Origin: Bacteroidota bacterium | Lineage (GTDB): Bacteria > Bacteroidota > Bacteroidia > Bacteroidales > GCA-2711565 | DNA length: 64,000 nt | NCBI GenBank assembly: GCA_018816945.1 | Contig: JAHIVC010000097.1 | Location: 1 to 64,000 of the forward strand | Direction: 5' to 3' | Shown here: positions 1 through 9,268 of the stretch, piece after piece | How positions within the stretch are numbered: position 1 is the stretch's first letter | Layout: each line of letters begins with the position of its first letter | Program-made: the position numbers and the translations under genes | The notes under the pieces: generated by a model | Seen by the model: only the letters and a program-made list of their open reading frames with translations | The model's database searches: none | Told to the model about the DNA's origin: nothing

Positions 1-1
1 G

Positions 2-109
2 CATCTTAGCTGTAATATGCTGACTCCTGAACAAGCACATTTAACATCAGGAAAACTAAAAAGAAGATGGAAAAACTATTATAAAAAATCAGTAACTTTA
101 AATGTTTAA
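2..109 (+). CDS. IS3-family transposase, C-terminal fragment
   Basis: The first bases encode the last 35 residues of a protein cut by the window edge. The stretch (H-L-S-C-N-M-L-T-P-E-Q-A-H) matches the usual end of IS3-family (rve integrase) transposases of Bacteroidota, where the catalytic core is followed by a 'RPH.sl...TP...H' motif and a basic tail; the tail here is rich in Lys/Arg. Only the C-terminus is visible, so whether the element is intact cannot be told. Bases just downstream (about 112-136, ending GGACGACACA) could be the right terminal inverted repeat, but the left end lies outside the window. Confidence 0.6.
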   Translation, partial: HLSCNMLTPEQAHLTSGKLKRRWKNYYKKSVTLNV

Positions 110-163
110 TCTGTAAACTTTTTTTAGGACGACACACCCCTGAAACCCACCGGATCAGCAATT

Positions 164-200
164 TAAACCCTGCGAGGGCTTAAAGCCCTCGCAGGGTTTA
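164..200. repeat. Perfect palindrome with 17-bp arms
   Basis: Arms at 164-180 and 184-200 (core AAACCCTGCGAGGGCT) are exact reverse complements around a 3-nt loop. No T-run follows on either strand, so it is not a standard intrinsic terminator, although it lies 24 bp beyond the stop of the tricorn gene and could still protect that transcript's 3' end. It looks like a dispersed palindromic unit next to an IS end. Confidence 0.75.
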
Positions 201-223
201 TTGGTCAAATTTAATGAATTAAC

Positions 224-3200
224 CTACTTAAGCTTTTCCAGTATAAATTCAATAGCTTTATCCAATTGAGGATCCTGTCCGTTGATGCGGTCCTTAAACG
301 TATTTTTAATATAAATATCAGGTTTAACACCCGTCATTTCCAGATCATCTCCGTTCAGGTCGAAACAACCCCAGGTAGGCATCCGGGTTGATGATCCATC
401 TACCATTCCCCATGAAGAAGTAAAAACTATCCAGCGATAGGTTTCGGTTCCGATAATGGTTCCAAGTTTCAAATTCCTGAAACCTGCTGCTGTCATCTCG
501 GCGTCGCTTAAACTATGCTCGTTGATCAGCAGTACAATTGGTTTGCCTGAAGGCGCAAAATTTGGTTGCGTTGATATTTTCCCACTCCTTTGTTTCCATA
601 GCAAATAGGGTTTTTGAGATAAAAACTGCAATACGTCGTCGTGTATATTCCCTCCACGATTATAACGAAGGTCCAAAATAAGCGCATCGCGATGTATCGC
701 TTCAGTTGTCATATCAATCATAAAATCAGCCAGGCTTCCATCACCCATATCTTTCATAAAGGCATAAGCCACTTTACTATTTGTTTTATCATCTACCCGT
801 TTTTGATTGTTGGCGATCCATTCATCATATAATAATGTATTCATTTGGCGCGAACTGACCGGATGCACGTTTACATTAAACTGTTTACTAGCTCTTATAA
901 ATGTAAGGGTCAATTCATCGGGTAAATTTGCAAATGAAAAATAAGTTTGCCTGTTTTTAGTGGCATCAACTACTTGACCATTTACTTTAACGAGCTTGTC
1001 GCCGGCCATTACCTTTGCCTCAAATAAGTCAAGCGGCGAATTATCAACGATTCTTGATACGGTATAAGGATTATTGGCATCGAAAACAATTCCGGTTTCA
1101 GCTGTTGCTACTTTATAGAAGGTAGTTTCTTCGTCTCCTCTCGAATTAAAACCAAGATGTGAGCCGTTTAATTCGCCCAGCATATCGTTCAACAAGGTTC
1201 TTAAATTATCCCGGTTTTTGATATATGGAAAGAATTTTTCATTCTTTTTAAGTACTTCTTTCCAATCAGCACCATGAAAGTTTCCATCATAGTAATTTTC
1301 GTCGAGTGCAGCCCAGTTTTCATAATACATTTGAACAAATTCTTCGTTCAGCATTTTGCTAAACTGATAACTCACGTCAATTTTTGCTGTTTTATTCTGT
1401 GATAAATTTAATTCATGAATGGTCCCGGAAATCAGTGCATAAATCTTATCCTTTGATTCAACAATATCACCAATTCTTCCATCCACAATTTTTTCTGTCT
1501 TTGGTCGGTCAAACGGATCCAGTTCCATTTTCCAAAGACCACTTACACCTTTATCATGATTGGATTGGAATAATACGATGGTTTGTCCTTTTACATCAAT
1601 CACATAGGGTGCATACTGTTGTCCGCCCCTTACTGTTAAAGGCTCCCATCGTTTTTCGAGGTTCTTCAAATCAATGATAATTTCAGGTTTTGAAGAATCT
1701 TTCTTTTGCTCTTTTGCAAACAGGGCATCGTACTCATCCAGTTTGAATTCTTTTTCAAATCGGTATAGCGGAAGGCGGAAAAGCGAATTATTTTCGGTTC
1801 CTCTGGGAAAACTTGCTTTAAATCTATCGGCCGAAAAATAGAGGTATTTCCCGTCGGGCGACCAAGAAGGGTCATCTTCGGCAACCCCATTATTGGTGAG
1901 GTTTATACTCTTTTTTGTTTTCAGGTTGTAAACAAAAATATCGCGTTCAAAATTACGATATGCCGTATAGCTCAAATATTCATCATTAGGCGAAAATTTT
2001 GGGCCTTCACCTCTGAACCAGAATTCATCATCGATTAAATTGCTGATTTTTAGGGTAGTCAAATCAATCATTTTGATCTGTTTCGAACCACTGATATAAA
2101 CAGCTTGCGTTTTATCATGATTTAATTCAATTTCCCTGCAAGTTGCCTCCTCATTGCTCAGCATTTTCTCTTCACCCTCAATGGCGGCATTAATGGTGAA
2201 TAAATTTGCCCAGCCTTTACTGGTCCGGGTATAGATCAATGATTTATTATCTTTCATCCATTTTACTTCACGAACCCGCTCGGTTGCATTGGTTTTCATT
2301 TCTTTCACAAATTTCCCTTTAATGTCAGAAACAAATAATCGACCACGAGAGATAAAAGCAATTTTTTTATTGTCGGAAGAAATATCAAAAAAATCAATTT
2401 TGTCTTTGACCTCATAATTTTTAACCGTGTTTAAAATATCGGCTTCAAATAACTGAATTTCGGGTTTTGTGGTCTTATTGTTTTTAACATCATAAACGAA
2501 AAGTTGATAGTCTTTACAGAACACCACCTTTTCGCCGTTGGCACTTACCTGTGGTCGATCGATTGCAGATTTAAAACCGGTCAATGGTTTTTTAACCCCA
2601 TCGGCAAAGGTATACAGGTTGTATTCTTTATTGAATTCATCCGAAACAAAATAGACTTTTCCAAATCGATCAACGGTAGGCCAAAGATCTTTTCCTTCAT
2701 AATTTGTCAGCATTTTGAACTCATCCTTTTTAGGATCATAATATTTGATATCAGGATTATGATCGCCAACATATCTTTTTCGTTGAGGAAACATGAAACT
2801 CTCCCACGATTCGGTAAAATAATATCCATCCGATACCGGATCTTTCACCAAATGATGCGGCATATTAAAATAATGATCACCAAATAATCGTTGTGGGGTT
2901 CCTCCATCAATATTTACCTGAAATGAAGTAAAAGTATTGTAACGGGTTGAAGTAAAATAAACTGATTTAGAATCCCACGCCCAACTCTCAATAAAATCAT
3001 TTCCATCATGAACTGTGAGTTGTTTGATGGCACCACCTTCCAAAGGCATTAAATAAACATCTGCATTTCCATTTTGCGTTGAGGAAAAAGCAAGCCATTT
3101 TCCATCAGGTGAAAATCGAGGATTTGACTCAATACCTTCCAATGCGGTTAAGCGAGAAGCTGATCCACCCGATACATTTACTTTCCATAAATCATTTTCA

Positions 3201-3331
3201 TAAACAAAAATGATCGTGCTGGCATCCGGCGACAAAGTCGGCTCGGAAATAAAAAATGGTCCTTCATTCTCTGCTAATGAGCTTCCGCAGATCATTATAA
3301 ATAAACTCAGTAAAAACAATATCTTTCTCAT
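224..3331 (-). CDS. Tricorn-like protease (S41-type serine peptidase with beta-propellers and PDZ)
   Basis: A 1035-residue exported protease related to archaeal tricorn, which cuts oligopeptides into small peptides. A signal peptide (about residues 1-20, ending S-S-L-A) suggests a periplasmic location, unlike cytosolic archaeal tricorn. The N-terminal two thirds hold repeated WD40/PD40-like blades with 'SPDG' and 'SWSPDGKYLYFS' motifs, forming propellers. A helical C1 segment carries the GSH motif with the expected catalytic His near 725; a PDZ domain lies around 740-825; the C-terminal S41 core has NEHSLSDAEM, with the likely nucleophile Ser near 942. Length is close to the tricorn family's usual 1050-1100. 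It is monocistronic, convergent with nothing on its 3' side except repeats. The assignment to the family is firm; substrate is unknown. Confidence 0.9.
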   Translation of the reverse strand: MRKILFLLSLFIMICGSSLAENEGPFFISEPTLSPDASTIIFVYENDLWKVNVSGGSASRLTALEGIESNPRFSPDGKWLAFSSTQNGNADVYLMPLEGGAIKQLTVHDGNDFIESWAWDSKSVYFTSTRYNTFTSFQVNIDGGTPQRLFGDHYFNMPHHLVKDPVSDGYYFTESWESFMFPQRKRYVGDHNPDIKYYDPKKDEFKMLTNYEGKDLWPTVDRFGKVYFVSDEFNKEYNLYTFADGVKKPLTGFKSAIDRPQVSANGEKVVFCKDYQLFVYDVKNNKTTKPEIQLFEADILNTVKNYEVKDKIDFFDISSDNKKIAFISRGRLFVSDIKGKFVKEMKTNATERVREVKWMKDNKSLIYTRTSKGWANLFTINAAIEGEEKMLSNEEATCREIELNHDKTQAVYISGSKQIKMIDLTTLKISNLIDDEFWFRGEGPKFSPNDEYLSYTAYRNFERDIFVYNLKTKKSINLTNNGVAEDDPSWSPDGKYLYFSADRFKASFPRGTENNSLFRLPLYRFEKEFKLDEYDALFAKEQKKDSSKPEIIIDLKNLEKRWEPLTVRGGQQYAPYVIDVKGQTIVLFQSNHDKGVSGLWKMELDPFDRPKTEKIVDGRIGDIVESKDKIYALISGTIHELNLSQNKTAKIDVSYQFSKMLNEEFVQMYYENWAALDENYYDGNFHGADWKEVLKKNEKFFPYIKNRDNLRTLLNDMLGELNGSHLGFNSRGDEETTFYKVATAETGIVFDANNPYTVSRIVDNSPLDLFEAKVMAGDKLVKVNGQVVDATKNRQTYFSFANLPDELTLTFIRASKQFNVNVHPVSSRQMNTLLYDEWIANNQKRVDDKTNSKVAYAFMKDMGDGSLADFMIDMTTEAIHRDALILDLRYNRGGNIHDDVLQFLSQKPYLLWKQRSGKISTQPNFAPSGKPIVLLINEHSLSDAEMTAAGFRNLKLGTIIGTETYRWIVFTSSWGMVDGSSTRMPTWGCFDLNGDDLEMTGVKPDIYIKNTFKDRINGQDPQLDKAIEFILEKLK

Positions 3332-3742
3332 TTTATAAAATTTAATTTGTAAACGTTTTTTGGATTTATTTTAATTATTACCCCCGAAATTATTCAATTA
3401 ACTTTCGGATTTAAGAAGCATAAATTTACAAAAAGAACCGAAATCAACTGTCTGAAGTTAATAAAATTGATAAAACACGAAAAAATTATGATAAACACGA
3501 ACTATTATCCTATTTAAAAAATAATCACGGTTATGAAACCCCAAAGTTCCGAGAATTCGGGAGAAACTAATTCCGCAGCAGAGCTGCAGGGTTCGTCTTG
3601 CAAATTTCAGCCTGCCTGCTGCAGTCAGGTTCGCTTACTCCTGAAATTTGAGTCTCACGAATAAAAACTGTACCTTTACTTCGGTTGCAGAAGCTAAGAA
3701 ACTTAAATAAGTAAAAACCATAAATCACCAAATTAAAAAAAG
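3332..3742. other. Intergenic gap between divergent tricorn and rubrerythrin genes, with inverted repeat
   Basis: This 411-bp gap should hold promoters for both divergent genes. I could not place either with confidence. It contains a stem-forming unit: CAAATTTCAG at 3601-3610 is the reverse complement of 3641-3650, and imperfect complementarity extends outward to about 3593-3661. The loop carries CCTGCCTGCTGCAGTCAGG, a member of the CCTG/CAGG palindrome family seen at several other places in the window. No coding potential was seen. Confidence 0.5.
3593..3661. repeat. Inverted repeat with CCTG/CAGG palindrome
   Basis: Core arms CAAATTTCAG (3601-3610) and CTGAAATTTG (3641-3650). Imperfect outer pairing TCGTCTTG / AGTCTCACGA. 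The 30-nt loop carries the CCTGCCTG...CAGTCAGG palindrome. Confidence 0.65.
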
Positions 3743-4318
3743 ATGAAAAGCATTAAAGGAACTAAAACCGAACAAAACCTGTTGAAAGCATTTGCAGGCG
3801 AATCACAAGCACGGATGAGGTATGATTATTTTGCTAAACAAGCCAGAAAAGAAGGACTGGAGCAAATTGCCTCTTTATTTGAGGAAACCTCATTCAATGA
3901 AAAAGCCCATGCCAAGAGATTTTTCAGATTTTTAGAAGGTGGTATGGTGGAAATTACCGCTTCTTATCCGGCCGGAATTATCGGTAGCACTTTGGAAAAT
4001 TTAAAGGCATCCGCTGATGGCGAAAATGAAGAATGGACCGAACTTTATCCCGAATTTGCAAAAATTGCAGAAGAAGAAGGATTTAAAGAAGTTGCAACCG
4101 CTTTTAAAATGATTGCCAAGGTTGAGAAAGCACATGAAGAAAGATACCGAAAACTATATAAAAATCTGGAAGAAGGCCGTGTTTTTGAACGGGAAGATGT
4201 TTATGTATGGAAATGCAGGGTTTGCGGTTATTTGCATGAAGGTAAAAAAGCATTGAAAAATTGTCCGGCATGCTTGCACCCGCAATCGTATTTTGAATTA
4301 CAGGAAACAAATTATTAG
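3743..4318 (+). CDS. rbr: Rubrerythrin
   Basis: A 191-residue non-haem iron peroxidase that reduces hydrogen peroxide using electrons from NAD(P)H via rubredoxin-type donors, cytosolic and typical of anaerobes. The N-terminal four-helix ferritin-like domain shows the di-iron ligands: Glu20 (GES), the ExxH at Glu53/His56, a second cluster of glutamates in the 90-130 region and a second ExxH-like motif (EKAHEERY). The C-terminal rubredoxin-like domain has two CxxC knuckles, Cys158/Cys161 and Cys174/Cys177, binding one Fe. Length and domain order are standard. The start is supported by an A-rich upstream stretch, usual in this phylum, which makes little use of Shine-Dalgarno sequences. Neighbours are unrelated, so it is probably transcribed alone. 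Other oxygen-defence genes in the window are at 48844 and 52168. Confidence 0.96.
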   Translation: MKSIKGTKTEQNLLKAFAGESQARMRYDYFAKQARKEGLEQIASLFEETSFNEKAHAKRFFRFLEGGMVEITASYPAGIIGSTLENLKASADGENEEWTELYPEFAKIAEEEGFKEVATAFKMIAKVEKAHEERYRKLYKNLEEGRVFEREDVYVWKCRVCGYLHEGKKALKNCPACLHPQSYFELQETNY

Positions 4319-4456
4319 TAGACTTAAGATATCAGATTTTTGACTGTCGATTGTTTATTTTCGATTTATTTTTAAATAAAGATGGTTTCTTAGCGACAAT
4401 TAACCTTTTTATTTGTTGTACTTGGGTTTTGTAGTGTTTGCAGGTAATCAGTCGTT

Positions 4457-5980
4457 CTAATCCGGCTTGGATGTTTTTAAGGTTACTTTTAGCTTGTCTA
4501 ATTGATCGGCAACAGATCGGTCATTACAAAGATGAACAACTTTATTTTGCCCACCAATTTTACCGCTGAGTTCCATGTATTTTTTAAACCCGCTCGACCT
4601 GACCGGGGTGATTTTTAAAGGCTGCAGGATATTTCCTACGATCAAGTCGTCGTAATAAATGTTCTTCTTTCGTAATAACAGATCTAGTTTTTTCCCTAAT
4701 GAATGGAGGTCGTTTGATGCTTTTTCAAACTCTATAAACCACTCGTGGTAAGGGAGTTCATTGTTTTCCGGGTTTACCTGCGGAGCCACGGTAAACTCAA
4801 TGATTTGGATATTTTCTATTTGGGCCATCTCCTCAATTGCGCTTTCAACTTCTTCGGCTATTACATGTTCTCCAAAAGCAGAAATAAAATGGTTAATTCT
4901 TCCGGTAACTACTATTTTATAGGGGTTTAGCGAGGTGAATTTGATCGTGTCACCTATTAGATAACCCCAAAATCCGGCATTTGAATTTACGACAAGCGCA
5001 TAGTTTTTATTCAGTTCTACATTTTCTATACAGATTCTATTTGGGAATGTTGACATGGATTCTTCCGCAGGTATAAACTCGTAAAAAATGTTTTCGTTGA
5101 GCAATAAGAGGAGGTCTTTTTCTTTAAGACTGTTCTGGTAGGCAAAAAATCCTTCGGAAGCGGGATACACTTCAAGGAAGTCAACATTTGGACCAATGAG
5201 TTTTTTAAATGTCTTTTTATACGGATTGAAATTGACACCGCCAAAGACGATTAATTGAAGTGCCGGAAATACTTCTTTGATGGTTTTTTTACCGGATCGT
5301 TCTAAAACTTTCATGAAATACATTTGAAGCCATGGAGGAATCCCACCGATTAAGGTCATATTCTCATCAATCGTTTCTTCTACCACAGCATCCACTTTTT
5401 CCTCCCAATCATCTATACAATTGGTTTTAAATGAAGGGAGACGGTTGCTTTGCAAATATTTTGGAACGTGATGCGCTACAATTCCGGATAAACGACCAGT
5501 TGGAATGCCTTTCGTTGATGATAATTCCGGACTTCCCTGAAGAAATATCATTTTACCGTTCACCAGTTCGGGATGATTGTTCTCATGAATATAGTTTAAC
5601 AAGGCGTTTCTGGCGCTGTTAATATGATTGGGCAATGATTCTTTACTAATGGGAAGGTATTTGACGCCGGAGGTGGTTCCCGAACTTTTGCAAAAATAAA
5701 TGGGCCTGCCCGGCCACAAAACATCTTTTTCGCCACTCTTGACACGTTCAATATATTCCCTTATATCTTCATAACTACGAATCGGAACATGTTTTTTAAA
5801 TGATTCATAGTCGTGTATCTGGGCGAAATGATGGTCCTTGCCAAACTTTGTTTCTTTACCTTGACTGATCAAATAATTTAAGGTCTTTTTCTGATATTCA
5901 ATTCCGTTCGAAACCCACTTGTTTGTTTTTCTTACGATGATTCCGGCAAACATTTTAGTCAACCATTGTTTCCCTCTCAT
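4457..5980 (-). CDS. GH3-family acyl-adenylating / acyl-amido synthetase
   Basis: A 507-residue member of the GH3 family (plant auxin-responsive GH3 and bacterial relatives), within the ANL adenylating superfamily. Plant members activate a carboxylic acid with ATP and join it to an amino acid. Visible motifs: the phosphate-binding SSGTTSG at residues 99-105, the 'YPASEGFFAYQ' block corresponding to the YxxSE nucleotide motif, the hinge-like TGRINHFISAFGEHV block near residue 340-355, and a C-terminal Lys-rich segment. No signal peptide, so cytosolic. The start codon sits 2 bp after the stop of the upstream M20 hydrolase gene, so the two are almost certainly co-transcribed and translationally coupled. 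Substrates cannot be read from the sequence. Partnership with an amidohydrolase suggests acyl-amino acid chemistry (inference). Confidence 0.85.
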   Translation of the reverse strand: MRGKQWLTKMFAGIIVRKTNKWVSNGIEYQKKTLNYLISQGKETKFGKDHHFAQIHDYESFKKHVPIRSYEDIREYIERVKSGEKDVLWPGRPIYFCKSSGTTSGVKYLPISKESLPNHINSARNALLNYIHENNHPELVNGKMIFLQGSPELSSTKGIPTGRLSGIVAHHVPKYLQSNRLPSFKTNCIDDWEEKVDAVVEETIDENMTLIGGIPPWLQMYFMKVLERSGKKTIKEVFPALQLIVFGGVNFNPYKKTFKKLIGPNVDFLEVYPASEGFFAYQNSLKEKDLLLLLNENIFYEFIPAEESMSTFPNRICIENVELNKNYALVVNSNAGFWGYLIGDTIKFTSLNPYKIVVTGRINHFISAFGEHVIAEEVESAIEEMAQIENIQIIEFTVAPQVNPENNELPYHEWFIEFEKASNDLHSLGKKLDLLLRKKNIYYDDLIVGNILQPLKITPVRSSGFKKYMELSGKIGGQNKVVHLCNDRSVADQLDKLKVTLKTSKPD

Positions 5981-5982
5981 GA

Positions 5983-7407
5983 TTACTTATTTATTGATTC
6001 TTCGAGAAACTTTAAATAAACTTTAGCCCCCATATATAGCCCTTTTATAGGTATTCTCTCATTTTCTGCGTGAATACACTTTAAATATTCAATATCCAAT
6101 TCAATTGGAATAATTGAAAATCCCTGAATACCCTTTGATCGAAAAGGGCCAACATCATTATAGTTCGGTAGCATGATCGGTATAGTGGTCACGTTTTCGT
6201 AGGATGCAAAAATTGCAGATTCAAGATGGCTATAAAACAGGTTTTCAATGCTTGATGCCATGGTAGGGCCCTTAGCTGCCACAATACCGATGCTAATCTC
6301 GTCATTTTTGAGTTTCTTTTGAATGAATTTGATCGTTTTTTTCTGCGGGTATTCAGGAAGCAATCGACAATCCAGGGTAACCGAAACCTTATTGGGTATT
6401 TGATTGATTGCCCCGGAATTGCTGTTAATGGAAGTAATTGTTATCGTATTAGTGAATAGTGAAAATATTTCCGGTTTATTTCGAAGCTTCTTTGATAAGA
6501 TGAACTTGAAGCATCGCGGATGTTTCAACACGAATTTCGTTATACATGACTTTTGCTTACCTATGGCCTTTAATATTTTTATGTTTTCTTTTGTATAAAT
6601 GAAGGGAGTCTTTTTCTTGGCCAAATTCGACAATGCAATGGTCATTTCTTTAATAGCGTATTGCAACGGCGTCACCGATCCATGTCCTAAAGTGGGAATA
6701 CTCAGTTCTAAATGCAACCATAATGGTCTTTTTTGCACTACCGAAATTCCAAATATCGGATCATCTGTCTCTGCTTCGATGAGGTCACTCAATTCTGTCG
6801 CTCCTTCGCCTATGACAACTACAGGGTTTAAGTCGTGTAGATATTTATTCAGAACATACTCAACTCCTCCATCACACATGGTTTCTTCACATGAAACGGC
6901 CAAGAAAGTGACATTGTATTTAGACTCTATTGTATCATATTTGGATTTGTACTCCAATAAGCTGAATAATTGCATGATTGCAGCTCCCTTGTTATCAAAT
7001 GCGCCTCGTCCCCAGACTTCTGTATCAGAAATATATCCGGAAAAAGGGGGGTGGATCCACAAATTTGAGTCACCCTCATCCACAACATCTATATGATTTA
7101 ACAGAATGATGTTAGGCAGATTGTTTTCTAATGGCAACAGGGAGGCGCCAAAGTTGTAATTGGCATCTTCGTTACCATATTCATAGATATAAAGTCCGTT
7201 TTCACGGCAAACACTTTTCAGCCAGTCTCCGGCATATTGCTCATGACTGCTTAATGATTTATGCTGAATATATAAACTAAGTACTTCGGGTGCCGACAGC
7301 ATTTTACTGTTTACAGAAATTCTGAAAACCGAATCAGCGAAATTTGCTTCGGCAATTGTTGAATATCCAGTGAAAAATGATAATAAAAATATAAGTTTCA
7401 AACGCAT
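5983..7407 (-). CDS. Exported M20 metallohydrolase, PM20D1 / carboxypeptidase S-like
   Basis: A 474-residue zinc hydrolase with a signal peptide (about residues 1-22). M20 metal-site residues are all visible: His105 and Asp107 (LLNHIDVV), bridging Asp138 in GRGAFDNKG, catalytic Glu174-Glu175 (SCEET), an acidic ligand in the VVVIGEGAT block near 199, and the last His in CIHAENERI near 450. The overall pattern (PPFSG, GRGAFDNKG, a long insertion before TNTITITSI, a C-terminal IHAENE) resembles mammalian PM20D1 and yeast carboxypeptidase S rather than short ArgE/DapE enzymes. PM20D1 makes and hydrolyses N-fatty-acyl amino acids. First gene of a two-gene unit with the GH3-type synthetase; no clear promoter was found. 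M20 assignment is firm; the PM20D1-like subgroup and substrate are inference. Confidence 0.86.
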   Translation of the reverse strand: MRLKLIFLLSFFTGYSTIAEANFADSVFRISVNSKMLSAPEVLSLYIQHKSLSSHEQYAGDWLKSVCRENGLYIYEYGNEDANYNFGASLLPLENNLPNIILLNHIDVVDEGDSNLWIHPPFSGYISDTEVWGRGAFDNKGAAIMQLFSLLEYKSKYDTIESKYNVTFLAVSCEETMCDGGVEYVLNKYLHDLNPVVVIGEGATELSDLIEAETDDPIFGISVVQKRPLWLHLELSIPTLGHGSVTPLQYAIKEMTIALSNLAKKKTPFIYTKENIKILKAIGKQKSCITKFVLKHPRCFKFILSKKLRNKPEIFSLFTNTITITSINSNSGAINQIPNKVSVTLDCRLLPEYPQKKTIKFIQKKLKNDEISIGIVAAKGPTMASSIENLFYSHLESAIFASYENVTTIPIMLPNYNDVGPFRSKGIQGFSIIPIELDIEYLKCIHAENERIPIKGLYMGAKVYLKFLEESINK

Positions 7408-7741
7408 TTATCGTAAGTTTAAAAAGTTTATAACTATAAAATTACATTAGACCATAAGGTTTTGCCGCTAAGAACATACCACATAGTAAAATAAATAAAA
7501 AGCATTGAACTTACCAAACATCAAAAGCCCAAATACAATAAATAGGCTGTTACGTGTTCGTGAATTATTGTCTGAGATTTAGTAAGTTTCACATTATCAA
7601 CACATAAGATATTAGATTGGGTTTCAAGTTTCAACCTGCCTGCCAGGCAGGGTTTCAAGTAACAAGATATCAGATCAGGTCTGTGGGATAAGAAATAAAT
7701 CCCTGCAAACGATGCATTAAACATGATTCAATTAAAAATCA
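7408..7741. other. Gap with palindromic repeat; no convincing gene
   Basis: This 334-bp gap separates the his operon's 3' end from the start of the M20 gene. It holds a perfect palindrome at 7635-7651 (CCTGCCTG-C-CAGGCAGG) within TTTCAAG-type low-complexity sequence (caagtttcaa, gtttcaagtaacaag). An open frame at 7521-7724 runs through the repeat and has no recognisable protein character. No clear T-tailed terminator was seen for the his operon. Confidence 0.5.
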
Positions 7742-8347
7742 TTATTTCGAGTGGTGCCGTTCTTTTAAAACCGCCTCAATATCAAATAATTGAAAGCCTT
7801 TTGCTTTTAGCAAAATTAAATAGTGATAAAGTAAGTCGGCAGCTTCGTTTTTAAAGAGATTATCGTCATGGTCCTTTGCTTCGATGATCAATTCAACCGC
7901 TTCTTCACCCACCTTTTGTGCGACTTTGTTGATCCCTTTTTTAAACAAACGATTGGTGTACGAATCATCGGCATTGTCGTCAATTCGTTGTTGGATGATT
8001 TGTTCGAGCCTATAAATAAATTGTGGATCTTCCTCCTGAAAAAAGCAGGAAGTATTTCCGGTGTGGCAAGTCGGTCCTTCGGGCCGGGCCCTTATTAAAA
8101 TGGTATCATTATCGCAATCATGCTGCAGGCTTTTAACCCATAAAAAATTACCTGAACTTTCACCTTTTACCCATAAGCGCTGCTTACTGCGACTATAAAA
8201 ACAAACCTTTCCTTCTTTAATGGTTTTTTGTAAGGCTTCCTCGTTCATATAACCCAGCATCAGTACCTGCAATGTTGCAGCATCCTGAATAATGGCCGGA
8301 ACCAGTCCGTTGGCTTTTTTGAAATTAATGTTTATGTTGTTTTTCAT
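7742..8347 (-). CDS. hisI: Phosphoribosyl-AMP cyclohydrolase / phosphoribosyl-ATP pyrophosphohydrolase
   Basis: A 201-residue fusion (HisIE) catalysing steps 2 and 3 of histidine synthesis: pyrophosphate removal from PR-ATP (C-terminal HisE part) and opening of the PR-AMP ring (N-terminal HisI part). HisI spans about residues 1-105, with the zinc/magnesium-binding QHDCDNDT and GPTCHTGNTSCF motifs. HisE spans about 110-201, with the VGEEAVELIIEA helix and the KNEAADLLYHYL motif bearing its acidic metal ligands. It is the last gene of the his operon, but 165 bp of repeat-rich DNA separate it from hisF, whereas most other junctions in the operon overlap. Length is normal for the fusion. Confidence 0.97.
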   Translation of the reverse strand: MKNNININFKKANGLVPAIIQDAATLQVLMLGYMNEEALQKTIKEGKVCFYSRSKQRLWVKGESSGNFLWVKSLQHDCDNDTILIRARPEGPTCHTGNTSCFFQEEDPQFIYRLEQIIQQRIDDNADDSYTNRLFKKGINKVAQKVGEEAVELIIEAKDHDDNLFKNEAADLLYHYLILLKAKGFQLFDIEAVLKERHHSK

Positions 8348-8512
8348 TTATTAAGTATTTAGTATTAAGATACCAGACTCAAGACACAAGATTTAAATTT
8401 TAGAATATTTGGTAACTGAATTTACCCATCTGTTTTAGCTTTTAGCCCTGAACTTTATAACTCATAACTCATAACTCATAACTCATAACTTTTATCTACT
8501 GTCTTCTGTCTT
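8348..8512. repeat. hisF-hisIE spacer with heptamer tandem repeat
   Basis: Between hisF and hisIE. The heptamer AACTCAT is repeated four times plus a partial at 8459-8490. Nearby are 'actcaagacacaag' low-complexity words (about 8376-8392) and a short TCTTCTACATTC/ACTTCTACATTC duplication that runs into the 3' end of hisF. Read on the other strand the heptamer is ATGAGTT, the same unit as the array after the nucleoside transporter gene (35957-36044). Confidence 0.8.
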
Positions 8513-9268
8513 CTACATTCTGACTTCTACATTCTTTTCTTTTAAATATTTCTTCAGTTCCGGTATCGGAATTTCCCCAAAATGAAAGATACCTGCAGCT
8601 AATCCTGCACTGGCTTTGGTTTGTTCAAACACTGCTTTAAAATGTTCCATTTTCCCTGCTCCTCCCGATGCTATGACCGGAATGTTCACCGCTTCACAAA
8701 CCCGATTGGTAAGGTCAATCGCGAATCCTTCTCTGCACCCATCGTGATTCATAGAGGTGATCAGGATTTCTCCGGCCCCTCTTTTTTGGGCTTCTTTTGC
8801 CCACCAAATGGTTGAATAATTGGTGGGGGTGCGACCACCATCTACATAAACCACATCATCCGTTTTGCAGCGTTTGCTGTCGATGGCAACTACCACACAT
8901 TGGTTGCCGAATTGACCGGCTATTTCCGTAATCAGTTCAGGTCTTTTTACTGCCGAAGAGTTTATGCTCACTTTGTCGGCACCGGCTTTGATAAGGGCCG
9001 ACACATCTTCAATCGCATTGATGCCGCCTCCAACCGTAAACGGAACGTTGATTTCAGCAGCAATTCTTTCAACCAATTTTATCAGGGTTTTCCTTTTTTC
9101 GATAGTTGCCGTGATATCTAAAAACACCAATTCGTCAACCCCTTGTTTTACATAAGCCTTAGCAAGTTCAACCGGATCTCCGGCATCAATTATATCAATA
9201 AAATTTATTCCTTTAACCGTTCGTCCATCGCGTATGTCGAGGCAGGCAATGATGCGTTTTTTTAACAT
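8513..9268 (-). CDS. hisF: Imidazole glycerol phosphate synthase, cyclase subunit
   Basis: A 251-residue (beta/alpha)8 barrel that, with HisH, converts PRFAR plus glutamine-derived ammonia to imidazole glycerol phosphate and AICAR. The catalytic Asp11 sits in [10 protein letters not shown]; the second catalytic Asp is in VVVAIDSKR near residue 130. Phosphate-binding loops VGGGI and ASGGAG are present. Its start overlaps the end of hisA by 7 bp. The last few codons run into a TCTTCTACATTC-type repeat, so the extreme C-terminus (after about residue 246) may have been altered by repeat DNA, though the length is normal. Confidence 0.97.
   Translation of the reverse strand: MLKKRIIACLDIRDGRTVKGINFIDIIDAGDPVELAKAYVKQGVDELVFLDITATIEKRKTLIKLVERIAAEINVPFTVGGGINAIEDVSALIKAGADKVSINSSAVKRPELITEIAGQFGNQCVVVAIDSKRCKTDDVVYVDGGRTPTNYSTIWWAKEAQKRGAGEILITSMNHDGCREGFAIDLTNRVCEAVNIPVIASGGAGKMEHFKAVFEQTKASAGLAAGIFHFGEIPIPELKKYLKEKNVEVRM

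Noticed and set aside
7521-7724. 67-codon minus-strand open frame
   Set aside because: It runs through a palindromic repeat, has no family resemblance and starts in low-complexity sequence.
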